Assembly (NCBI GenBank): GCA_977006965.1
Contig: OZ345363.1
Coordinates: forward strand, 806,001-870,000
DNA length: 64,000 nucleotides
Source of the DNA: Phymatolithon calcareum
Lineage: Eukaryota > Rhodophyta > Florideophyceae > Hapalidiales
Reading direction: 5' to 3'
The notes below the pieces were generated by a model. It saw only the letters and a program-made list of their open reading frames with translations, was not told where the DNA came from and did not search any database. Shown piece by piece: positions 55,470 through 64,000 of this stretch (position 1 is the first letter of the stretch; every line of letters starts with the position of its first letter). The translations under genes were made by a program, and so were the position numbers.

Positions 55470-57160
55470 TTTTTTTTGATTGGAGTTTATTTAAAAGCCT
55501 CACAGTTTTACGAATATACGGGCAAGGCTTCCTCAGTTGCTACCTTCCAGTGTGTAGACCGTTGAAACCTACCGCCTTCCATAGGCGGTGGGGAAAGTTT
55601 GGAACCTGGATCGTCCTACCTACTATGTGGTGTTCTTGTGGGTTCGCTGCTGGTGTTCCCGCTATTTGGCTTTGTGTCCCGAGGGACATCTATTAACTTC
55701 TCGTATCTTGATTTCAGAGCAGTCCTTCTTCATTTTCCATGCACTCTATGATGGTCTTGCTGAATAGCAAATGCTCGTTAAGTGCTCTCTCGGTATCCGG
55801 TCTTTTGTCTTCTTTCAAGTCGTATCCTGACAGATTGTTTTCCAGCGTTGCCATATGCTGTCGAGCTCGGTTTCCAAATTTTTCCGCCATGCTTGTTGTC
55901 GACACCTGCGGAAATCTTCCGCAGACGTACTGAATCGCTAATTGCCTGTGCTTCACCTTCGGGAGTTTGAGGATTGCTGGTAGCTCGCTCGTCTTGTCAT
56001 ACGGTATTCTCCTCTTCCTCTTCAATTCGAGACGATCTCCTTCCATTGTGAGGAATTTTGAGCGAAGCATTTCGGCAGACTGCTTTGCTTGAATGTGTTT
56101 GGTTGCTTCCACAAACGGTTCCCTGTTTTCCATAGCGGCAATGTCGTTCCTGGTCGACTGGAGCTCTTGGTTGTTTCTGCTCTCAGGCGGCTTTTGTAGG
56201 TACATCTTTTCTTTGTCCTTTGTTCTCCTCAGCATCTTGAAGGCCAGGATTTCCCGTCTTTGGTTCGGTGCTTGGATTCGGCACAACAGTCGGAGTCTGT
56301 CTGACCTTCCTCTGGATAGAGACCAAACATTTGGCTGAAGAACGTTTGCTCAACTTCCTTGGCGGCCTTCTCAATGTCTTCTGTCCATGGCGTTAGATGC
56401 ATTGCGTATTCCCAACGTGGCTGGATTAGTGCCTTGTACACCTTGATGCACTTTTGAATGGTCAGCCCTTTCTTGAATATTCCAAGTGTACGCAACTCAT
56501 ATACGGCGGACGTTGCCTTCTTCAGGCGTTGTATCATTATCGTGTCTGATATTCCTTCGGGTCCAAGGGAGACTCCAAGGTAGTTGACCTCGGGGACGTG
56601 CGTCAGGACCATGTTCGCCAGTTTGAATGTTTCGCTTGCTGTTTCCTCTGATTCTAGGATCTCGCTTTTTCCCTTTTTCGTATTCCATGTCATACCGCGC
56701 TCTTCGGCCCACCGAGTAGCTATGTCCAGCATGCCTTGCAATACAGCAGGTGATTTCGCTGACAGAAGAACGTCGTCTGCGAATAAGACAGCGGGGACGT
56801 CCGCCCATGTGCTCGGGACCTCGCTCATACGCTCGGCGAACTCATCCATAAAAATGTTGTACAGACTCGGGCTGAGTGGGGACCCCTGTGGTACACCCCT
56901 GTCCACTAAAAACCACTTCTTGTCGGCATCCCCAATTGTTGAAACCCACGAGGGTGACAGAAATGCCTCGGCCATGGTGCAGACCTCGGGAGGCAGCACT
57001 TGTTTCATTCTTTTCACTAAGTGTTTTCTCGGAACTGTGTCGTATGCCGCTTTCAGGTCCAGGACTGCTACGCATCGCTGGCCTCCTTTCAGCCAATTAT
57101 GCAACTGTCTCGTCAAGCGGTTCAAGATATTTCCTTCAATTTCGCCCGCTGACAATGGAG
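55470..57160 (-). pseudogene. Beta LINE RT to 3' end, best-preserved copy
   Basis: Minus-strand frame 57155-56229 (308 aa): CVAVLDLKAAYDTVPRKHLV (motif A), DRGVPQGSPLSPSLYNIF (B), LFADDVLLSAK (C), MTWNTKKGKSEIL, YLGVSLGPEG, YKALIQPRWEYAMHLTPWTE. A frameshift near 56.25 kb leads into 56286-55714 (RRTKDKEKMYLQKPPESRNN; KRKRRIPYDKTSELPAILKL). The 3' UTR has CCTTGCCCGTATATTCGTAA and ends TAAATAAACTCCAATC plus eight A. Truncated 5' before motif A. No convincing TSD found. Confidence 0.9.
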
Positions 57161-57880
57161 TCTACCGCTACGATTATGTTCATAAAATTCAACTGCATAC
57201 TTTGAACTGTGATCCAAACTGGAGCTGGGACTAATTTTTCGCAGTCTTCAGGAGAGGAAAATGGATCCGTCTCGGAACCGTGTGTCTTGGGCGTCATTTT
57301 ATTGCAGTTCGCTGTATCAAGAGTGTTGCATTTTCTTGCTCTCTTCTTTATTGTAGGGTATCTGAGCTACAAGAAGTGTATGCTACTCAACATCTAGGAG
57401 GCCTCTAAGATGGTACTGGACTGGATTAATCCTCGGATGGGCTTTATAGCAAAACAATTACTGTAGTCCAATGTGTATCAGTTTTTGCGCCTGTCTACGA
57501 AGTTGTTAAGGGGCCACGGTCCACGTAAAAGATCTTTCACACTGGTGTTTCCAATCCTGTCCCAATGGATCAACCCCTTCCAGTTGGCTGGTTAGTGCAA
57601 AACCTCATCCTTGCTTATAATTTGGTTGAAAAACATCTATATACCCTCGCCTATAAGCATCAAGAAATCGGTGCTGCAAGGGTGGAATCAGCCTTTACTT
57701 ATAAACATAATGCCAATTAGAGCTTTAGAATCCTGTTCAAGGGCACCGACCGTAACCACTTCGCCTTACATTCAAAGGCTTCCTCTAAACCATTCTCGCA
57801 CTACAGCTCTGCCGAAGTATCTTGATATATAAACGAAAGTGTATCTAAACTGCGGTCGCTTGAGAGTTTTAGCTTACTTG
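57161..57880. other. No gene seen
   Basis: Unrecognised sequence between two LINEs in opposite orientation. Confidence 0.4.
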
Positions 57881-58576
57881 AATAATTACGGCACATTTCT
57901 ATTACCCATTTTCCAGGCCGCAATGTATAACATGTTGCATATGACGGTTTTTGGTTCGACGGTGAGAGGCACATGGAGCTCAGGAGAGGAATCAAAGAGG
58001 AGAGGCTGTGGAGACACAAAAGACGCTGAAACAGGACTGGAACTCAAAACGCTCGACCACATGCGACAAGCGAATACGCCAATTGACATCCAAGATAGAT
58101 GTGTCCACCAGCAAGTCTGGGAACAGCAAAAAGAACGCCGTGCCAGAAAAATTGCTTCTGCCAAGAATTGTCTACCGCAACAAGCAGTGAGGATGCAACG
58201 AACGAGCGCACCAAACCGTCAAAACGGAAAACAATGTCATGACGCAAGGCCAACGCCGAACTCCTGGCATCCAAAGGAATTCTGGCATGGCCTCGGAGCA
58301 GTACTTACAGTCCCATACCGAAAGACCGCTCGGCTGGTCGACTGTCAATTCTCCACACCCCAATCTCTAATGAACAAGCTACGAAAAGCTGCTCCCGTAC
58401 AGTCTTAGGAGTGTTAATGAGGGTTTTCAAATGAACAACTAAACAGTTGCAAAAAAACACCCCAATCTCCCCACAGGCCGACGAGGCGGAAAAACTGGCG
58501 ACAGCGGGAAGGTTCATTGGGGAAAGAAATACGGAGCACCCGGCGGACATGGAAACATGGACGGATGTCAGCGTTG

Positions 58577-59218
58577 GTGCAATACCGGGGATATTTGATG
58601 ATTTTATTTTTGAGAGCTCCCAAAGCCTCACCTTGGAGTAACGGGGCAGCTCTTGCATAATCTCTACGCTATAGTCATCTGGCTGCTCAAAACGTTCTTG
58701 ATTCGTAATTCTCTCCCAACAAGAGCTCCGGTAAGTCTCTTGCACTCAAACTCAATTTCTGTACTCATCTTCGATGACGCTAGAGTACGTTGTAAGGCGA
58801 CTAGTTCGACCACCGCGGTAATCCCACAGTACGCACCCAACACTGATTTCCTCCAAAGGGGTGCTCGGTTGAATGTCAACCTTAGGCACCTTAAACGTGT
58901 TGTTCTTTCTCCTATGTAAAGGATCCCTGGTAGCTTGCCTTCAATAGGAATCTTCATTGACCTGCCTTCTTCTTCCTTTTCCCATACCTTAATTGTTTCT
59001 TCTCTCCTCGTCTTCTTCGTGACAGATCCCTCCTGGGATTTCTGAAGGGCTTGTCGCAAGTCTTCATACATCTTGAGATATTCAATATCCTTCATTGCTT
59101 CCTTTACGTCCTCATCTCTTCCAACGTACTCTTCTGTTTCTTCAAGGCGCTTTTTGTGCCTTACCAGGCTTAATGCAAACCTTTCTGCTTGATGACGTCT
59201 CCTCATGTGCAATACCGG
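58577..59218 (-). mobile_element. Truncated alpha LINE with 12-bp TSD
   Basis: GTGCAATACCGG at 58577-58588 is repeated at 59207-59218. The insert reads on the minus strand AERFALSLVRHKKRLEETEE, DVKEAMKDIEYLKMYEDLRQ, FECKRLTGALVGRELRIKN and ends with the alpha 3' UTR (GGCTTTGGGAGCTCTC, AAATATCC). Confidence 0.92.
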
Positions 59219-59321
59219 AAACAGCTCTGCAGAGCCTAGGCGAAAACGAAAGAGTTTCTGTTCGATGGGACGAAGGATCGTACACCGCCCATATCAGGAC
59301 TTTTGACGCCGCTAAGAACAG

Positions 59322-60284
59322 GTGTCACCAGCCGTCCGAAAGTTTGAATCTCGACATCGGAAACAACCGGAAGTTTTGCTGATATACGAAGATGGGGACG
59401 AACACGCGTATCAGACGTCCCCCACTGACTCCCTGATGCGAGTCAACATCTGCGACGAGGTCGGCGACACTCTCGATATGTACCGAAGCATCCCCAGTCG
59501 GGTCGGTGGCGCAGGTATCTTGATCTTATGCGGGGACAACGTTCTGAAGGAAATTGGCATGAGCACCGGAGCGATCGGCTCATCCTTTGACGCCAACGTA
59601 TTCGCGGCGGTTCGAGCTTTCGAAGCCGTACAACAACAGCAATTCGATGGCGGACAACACATTCGGTGTTTCACCGATAGTAGGAGCTGTCTGGATGCAT
59701 TTGCCGGACAGCCTCGGATGTATGGTGAAATGACAAGGAAGCTGTGGGAAGCCACGGAGGCATTGATGGAGGACAACGTCACCATCGAGGCGATTTGGGT
59801 TCCAAGCCACTGTGGGATACCTGGGAATGAGAATGCCGACGAGCTTGCTCATCGAGGCATTACTGAATCAGATCTCGTGACTCATCAAGGCATACCCTTG
59901 ACCATGGTAGCCGCGCCGTCCATAATTCAACCGCTCAATTCGATGAAACCAAGAAGTGCACAGTTTCTACCACCAGAACTTCGGATTAGGCACAGACGTG
60001 CTGAAGTCATCCTAAATCAACTTTCCGCAGAATGCTGCTCGCTGACAGAAGCTTTTCACCGGGAAGACGATGGCTCGGTGGACTACGACCCCATATGCAA
60101 GGCCTGTCCAGGTGGCACAAAAGAGACTGTTGATCACTTAATTCTTCGCTGCAGTGGGCATGCTTTATCAAGACGGCAGACTATTGGTAGAGTAGGCCCT
60201 AAAACGGTAGAGGAATTATGTTGGGAGAAACCGCTTGAAGTACTCAAATTCGTGAACAATGAGGGGTTGCTTGACAACCCCTGA
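59322..60284 (+). CDS. RNase H and zinc-knuckle region of the RNH LINE
   Basis: 320 codons open. A ribonuclease H fold begins at about residue 62 (VGGAGILIL); a catalytic Asp is in CFTDSRSCLDAF; VPSHCGIPGNENADELAHRG holds the His and last Asp. The helix with the usual catalytic Glu reads FDANVFAAVRAFEAV, where Glu is not at the normal place, so activity is doubtful. A C-terminal CKAC...DHLILRC is a CCHC-type knuckle. RNase H after the RT is typical of I-, Loa- and Ingi-group LINEs. The first codons are probably out of the original frame; the true protein was longer upstream. Confidence 0.85.
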   Translation: MSPAVRKFESRHRKQPEVLLIYEDGDEHAYQTSPTDSLMRVNICDEVGDTLDMYRSIPSRVGGAGILILCGDNVLKEIGMSTGAIGSSFDANVFAAVRAFEAVQQQQFDGGQHIRCFTDSRSCLDAFAGQPRMYGEMTRKLWEATEALMEDNVTIEAIWVPSHCGIPGNENADELAHRGITESDLVTHQGIPLTMVAAPSIIQPLNSMKPRSAQFLPPELRIRHRRAEVILNQLSAECCSLTEAFHREDDGSVDYDPICKACPGGTKETVDHLILRCSGHALSRRQTIGRVGPKTVEELCWEKPLEVLKFVNNEGLLDNP

Positions 60285-60474
60285 TGTTAACTGTAGTTAA
60301 CGTCTTCTGCAGAAAAGAAAGAAAGAGAAAGAAAGAAAGCAGGCATAGAATTCTCTGCGCAAGATCGTTAGAAGCTCACTTTCCAAGAAATCTGCCGAAG
60401 TAGATAGAAGAAAAGGGAAGCTAATGATTAAGACAGCTGAAGTTTAGATCCAAGTAGAACAGAAGGTAAGAAAG

Positions 60475-60533
60475 GTGAAGACTTTCCGCAAGTTGGGCAC
60501 ATGGTACATTCTCAATAAATCCAATTAATTACG
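60475..60533 (+). repeat. Gamma repeat 3' end
   Basis: GACTTTCCGCAAGTTGGGCA, CATGGTACATTCTCAATAAA, TCCAATTAATTACG. It lies 135 bp past the GAAA tail of the RNH LINE. Confidence 0.65.
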
Positions 60534-61489
60534 AGAAGACTCAGAGCAGGGACTATTTCTTAATTGAAAATAGACTCCACTATTGAAAATGAATTACAAA
60601 CCGTGAATTGGAGCAGAGTTATGTTTGAAATCTGCTCGTCTCGACCAGATTAATGTTCGCTTGCTACTACGGATACAAATCCACGTCAAGGAGACCAAAA
60701 AGGATAATAACCACACAGTGAATGAGATACTCGCCAGCTAGCGGGAAAGGCATTATTCTGGGCCATCGTGACCGCTGCGACGGACCTCTCTGCTAGTCAG
60801 CTAGTACACTCTTCATTCGCTGCTCTTCTGTGCAAAAATTGAACCATTGAAGCTCTGATTTACACCATTGTAATTTCGCTATTTTCGACTTTCAGGTATG
60901 ATTTATCTTTTTGCAAGTTTACAAAAGCCCCACCGACTTTCGAAGATAGGATCAAGGCTTCCTCAGTTCCTACCTGCCTTCCTGTATCTCACAAAAACGC
61001 TCCGCTAGAAGAGCCGACGGAATAACTTAGGATCTCAGATAATTGTTCAAAACTGGGCTTCAGTGTAAGCCGGTATGATTTACCTGGTCGTATGAGGAGA
61101 CTTTTCGTCCGTTTTTTATTTCAATTTTTCAGCATTTCCGACTGTATCGAAAGGTGACTACCATGTCTTATAATTTGCCCGCCTTTTTTCTTGCAGTGCT
61201 GTCCATATGCAATTGTAAGAGCGAGCGATCAAGGATAACATCTTGTTAGACCCGCGTCAAGAAGGAGTATCATTGACAGCAGTCGGACTAGCGGACCAGG
61301 TTTCAGAAAAGGAGTCACCGTTCGCGTCGCGATAGCAAGCACTTAACGAGTTGGGCAACGTTGGAGATAAGAAGGCGTTCAATTACATCTGAAAGGCCAC
61401 TCAGGCCTCCAAGATACACTTCCAAAATGCTCTTAATAGGCGTGAGCTTTCGTGTACCCCTAGGCGAACCGAGGCAACCTTGGACGTAG

Positions 61490-61530
61490 AAGAAGAAGAA
61501 ATTTTTATTATAGTGCTGCCAACGCATCTG
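61490..61530 (-). repeat. CTT-tailed family 3' end
   Basis: Minus strand: CAGATGCGTTGGCAGCACTA, TAATAAAAATTTCTTCTTCT. Same terminus as at 55.15 kb; no TSD seen. Confidence 0.7.
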
Positions 61531-63439
61531 CTGAAACCGATCTCCACAAAACACTACTTACATGACCGTACGGTCATCTTGGGATGTATCTAAGCTTCCT
61601 ATATTGCTTCTAAAGCCCGAATATCATGGGTCCACAGAGCCAGCACTTCAACGCGTTTCTCAATTGCTTGCATCACTGCAGCCAGTTGACCATACTTACC
61701 ACCCAGCTTTTCAGGATATTCGATATGGGAGACTCCCATAGATGTCCGAAGGGATTTCGGTAAGCTGCACACCGCGCCCTTTGCGTTACAAACTAAAATG
61801 TGCCCGTGAACAAGCTGATGATTGGCGGTACTGCGAAAATATTCGTCAGGCATCTAAACTATTTACTCCAATGACGCAGCAATGGCTTTTTGACAAAATC
61901 GACCACCGCAGAAGACATGCAGCCACTAAAGTTTGCATCGTTCTCTGAAACTTCTTCATACCTGAACGTAGAATGCGCTGAATTCAAGCGGTCATGGCGG
62001 TGCAGATTAGAAGTGCTTTCCTTATTACCCATGAAGTCAGCTGTCGCAAAACCGATGATCTGGCGAGACTAACTTCGAAATATGCATGGTGGTCAAGGCT
62101 TTGAATCATCATATGAGGAAAATGTCGCAAGTCGCAAGCGGATCATCCCGCGTGAATCTGCAGAAATGGGCGAGCTCAAAGAAACCACCGTCGGGAAAGT
62201 GGTAAGTTTTCACGGCCCAGATCAACTAGGAGACTCACTATATATTTAATTCATCTCTTTTTCATTTTTCTTCTATTTGCGGTGCAGAGCAAAAGAGCGA
62301 TCCTGAACAGCATTGCGCTACGTCGATGGCATCGAAGTTCAACGAGACAGATGCGGGTATTCTTCTCTCTTCATTGCATGGCTGACCTGTTCTATATAGC
62401 GCGAAAGCAGGAATGCCCCACAAAAATACAAGCGATACGCGGTTGAAAAGGGAATCACGGCGGACCACCTGGTCAACTTTGGTTTTGCCTTATCACAGTG
62501 ACCGGCATATATTTTCCGGTTATAGCCGAAATGACGGTCAGCTCTGCCCTGAAGCTCAATCATGCTTGGCATATTCCGTTGAAAAAAATTCCGTAAGAAC
62601 AATTGCGGCTCACTTCGGCGCATCAAGCAGCGCTCGATCTCCTAGTTAAAATAGGAACAGATGCTCCTAACGGTCATCACGTGCTGCTGAGTACTCGCAG
62701 TGTTCGATGGTCACATATAAGAGTCGTAATGGGTTTGACAAAGCTGTTGAGTTGTTGCTGCAGATTAAATTACGGACAACTTCTGACTCAGTTTTTCAAC
62801 TTTTTTTATTATCTTTTTAGAAACTAGGTGCTCAATAGCAGGTAAATCTTCGCGATCTACCGAAGAAATGCGAGCCAACAAGACTCTGGAATAGGAACAT
62901 TAGGAAATGCAAACCAAGAGCAGGATAACCAAGGCTCTATCGAAGCCTTCCTTGCGGGCGATTGGTACAGATCTCGGACGGTGCCACGGGTGAAGGTACC
63001 AAAAAGAAAGAGCGTTCATGACCGTACACTCGTCTCTATGTAAGAGTGGTGAAGTTGAGGATTCGTGCTCTTAAATTATCCACCGAGAAGACATACTGTC
63101 ATCGCTCTTATAATATTAAGCAGTCCATAGGCCACAGTTTCGAGAAGTAGGATATCAGACGATGAAGATGGGCCATCGCCAACAGACAGAATCTGACGTC
63201 AGCGGTTTCAGAGTGTACTAAAATCGTGGTCTAAGGTGCCCGTGTCATCTATCCTTCGCCCAAGGACTGTTATCGTCCTTCACGACGAACGTTTTGCTTG
63301 CGTCATATTGTTGTGCTGTCAGAGACCTTGGAGTCAAAGAAATTAAAAATAGCATTATACTGACATCTACCATGAAGCATACAAACTACTTATTCCATAT
63401 CACCTGATCCTCTCTGAAAGAAAGGATATCTTCCTTGTG

Positions 63440-64000
63440 CTAGTTGAGAAGTGGGTCCCTCTCCACCGGCGGATGAACGTTTAGATCCCAAAATATGTCA
63501 TTCTTCTCGAGAAATATCGTATTGCCATTAGTTCCTCTAGGGTCGACTTCGATCTTTCCGGAATCAACATCAAAGGACGCGGTCAAGTAGCTTGAATGCC
63601 CTGGTAAGGTATTCTTGTAATACGCCGCCGGGTCCTTGGTAGCGACAATGCAGTCTTCCTTGATCACCATAGGAATATTGACAATGGATTCAATACTGAT
63701 CTGGGCATCATTGCGACTATCGATTGAGTTCAGTGCCTTCTGAGCCGCATCCTCGCCCGGAGCATTCTGCTCCCCGACTTGAACCGCAACGGACGGAATT
63801 AAATTATACTCCGCCAGAGCACTGTGTTCACCGGCGACGGTGGAGGTAGATTTGTGTTGGGCGGGAAGGCAAACACATATTTTGCTATGATATCTGATTC
63901 CCGAGCGCCACTTAAATCGCTTGCCGCATTTTTCACAGGTGAAAGGCTGTTCCCCTGTGTGTACTCGGGAATGTGTCTTCAAAGCATAGGCCCTATGAAA
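63440..64000 (-). CDS. C2H2 zinc-finger protein, 5' end outside window
   Basis: Minus-strand frame open from the window edge. It begins inside finger 1 ([20 protein letters not shown]), then finger 2 CEKCGKRFKWRSGIRYHSKIC, the same C-x2-C-x12-H arrangement as the gene at 43.2 kb with an odd final Cys. The tail ends SFDVDSGKIEVDP...IFWDLNVHPPVERDPLLN, paralogous to [13 protein letters not shown]...[18 protein letters not shown] nuclear DNA-binding regulator is likely. The N-terminus and first finger cysteines are not in the window. Confidence 0.88.
   Translation of the reverse strand, partial: FHRAYALKTHSRVHTGEQPFTCEKCGKRFKWRSGIRYHSKICVCLPAQHKSTSTVAGEHSALAEYNLIPSVAVQVGEQNAPGEDAAQKALNSIDSRNDAQISIESIVNIPMVIKEDCIVATKDPAAYYKNTLPGHSSYLTASFDVDSGKIEVDPRGTNGNTIFLEKNDIFWDLNVHPPVERDPLLN

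Larger units (their letters stand above)
57880..60340 (+). mobile_element. RNH LINE, 5' region to GAAA tail
   Basis: Two homologous blocks, 57880-58588 and 59219-60340, separated by an alpha LINE insertion. The upstream part carries basic frames related to 52.3-52.5 and 53.4 kb. TDVSVGAIP joins ETALQSLGENERVSV once the insertion is removed. The 3' end is a GAAAGAAAGAGAAAGAAAGAA-type tail (less its last base). Confidence 0.75.
60341..63439. other. Non-coding, with repeat scraps
   Basis: AGGCTTCCTCAGTTCCTACC near 60.95 kb is a minus-strand beta LINE 3' UTR scrap. No convincing gene; frames are 60-95 aa without motifs. Confidence 0.4.

Noticed and set aside
55455-57100. GCCAATTATGCAACT shared by the 3' flank and the coding part of the beta LINE
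   Set aside because: One occurrence is inside RT coding sequence, so it cannot be a TSD. A 15-base match is expected by chance in a window of this size.
57839-58408. 189-aa plus-strand frame as a host gene
   Set aside because: It shares sequence with the 52.3- and 53.4-kb fragments and runs into an RNH LINE, so it is element sequence.
1-64000. CRISPR arrays, rRNA operons, tRNA genes
   Set aside because: No regular direct-repeat/spacer array, no rRNA core sequence and no convincing A/B-box tRNA cloverleaf was seen by eye; a covariance-model scan would be needed to exclude tRNAs fully.

Overview
The window is eukaryotic nuclear DNA dominated by transposable-element wreckage, with a few real genes embedded in it. 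Two spliceosomal introns of about 75-105 bp are readable. The genes are compact and intron-poor (Ser/Thr kinase, coiled-coil protein, Dbp5-type RNA helicase, two C2H2 zinc-finger proteins). The repeats are APE/RT non-LTR retrotransposons, hAT and PIF/Harbinger DNA transposons and a tyrosine-recombinase relic. A multicellular red alga with small gene islands among repeats fits this well, but that assignment is inference and other algal or protist lineages remain possible.

Layout. 0.2-1.75 kb: LINE relic. 1.9-4.0 kb: unidentified minus-strand reading frames and a perfect 73-nt palindrome. 4.3-5.1 kb: pyrimidine-rich degenerate repeat. 7.0-11.0 kb: gene island (kinase, coiled-coil protein, DBP5 convergent with them, and a decayed duplicate of the DBP5 3' end). 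11.7-12.3 kb: chimeric retro-insertion carrying a copy of the kinase leader. 12.3-22 kb: mostly unrecognised DNA with a hAT remnant, a gag-like pseudogene, a G-rich minisatellite and a degenerate tyrosine recombinase. 22-41 kb: a nest of LINEs, two inverted 2.6-kb hAT copies and a Harbinger element. 43.2-44.2 kb: C2H2 gene. 45-60 kb: unrecognised DNA with LINE fragments, one MITE and an RNase H-bearing LINE. 63.4-64 kb: second C2H2 gene, running off the end.

The strongest results come from target-site duplications (TSDs) and from reading frames that close up when an insertion is removed. The two inverted hAT copies carry swapped 8-bp TSDs, and a LINE reverse-transcriptase frame becomes continuous only if the 30.46-35.14 kb segment is flipped. 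That shows either an ectopic-recombination inversion or an assembly mis-orientation between them. The chimeric insertion at 11.7-12.3 kb has an 11-bp TSD and joins 163 bp of kinase leader to a LINE 3' end, as expected of template switching during reverse transcription. In these notes 'alpha LINE' means copies ending near AATAAATCAACATATATCCCC, less its last base or so; 'beta LINE' copies carry a 3' UTR with CCTTGCCCGTATATTCGTAA; 'RNH LINE' copies carry an RNase H domain and a (GAAA)n tail.
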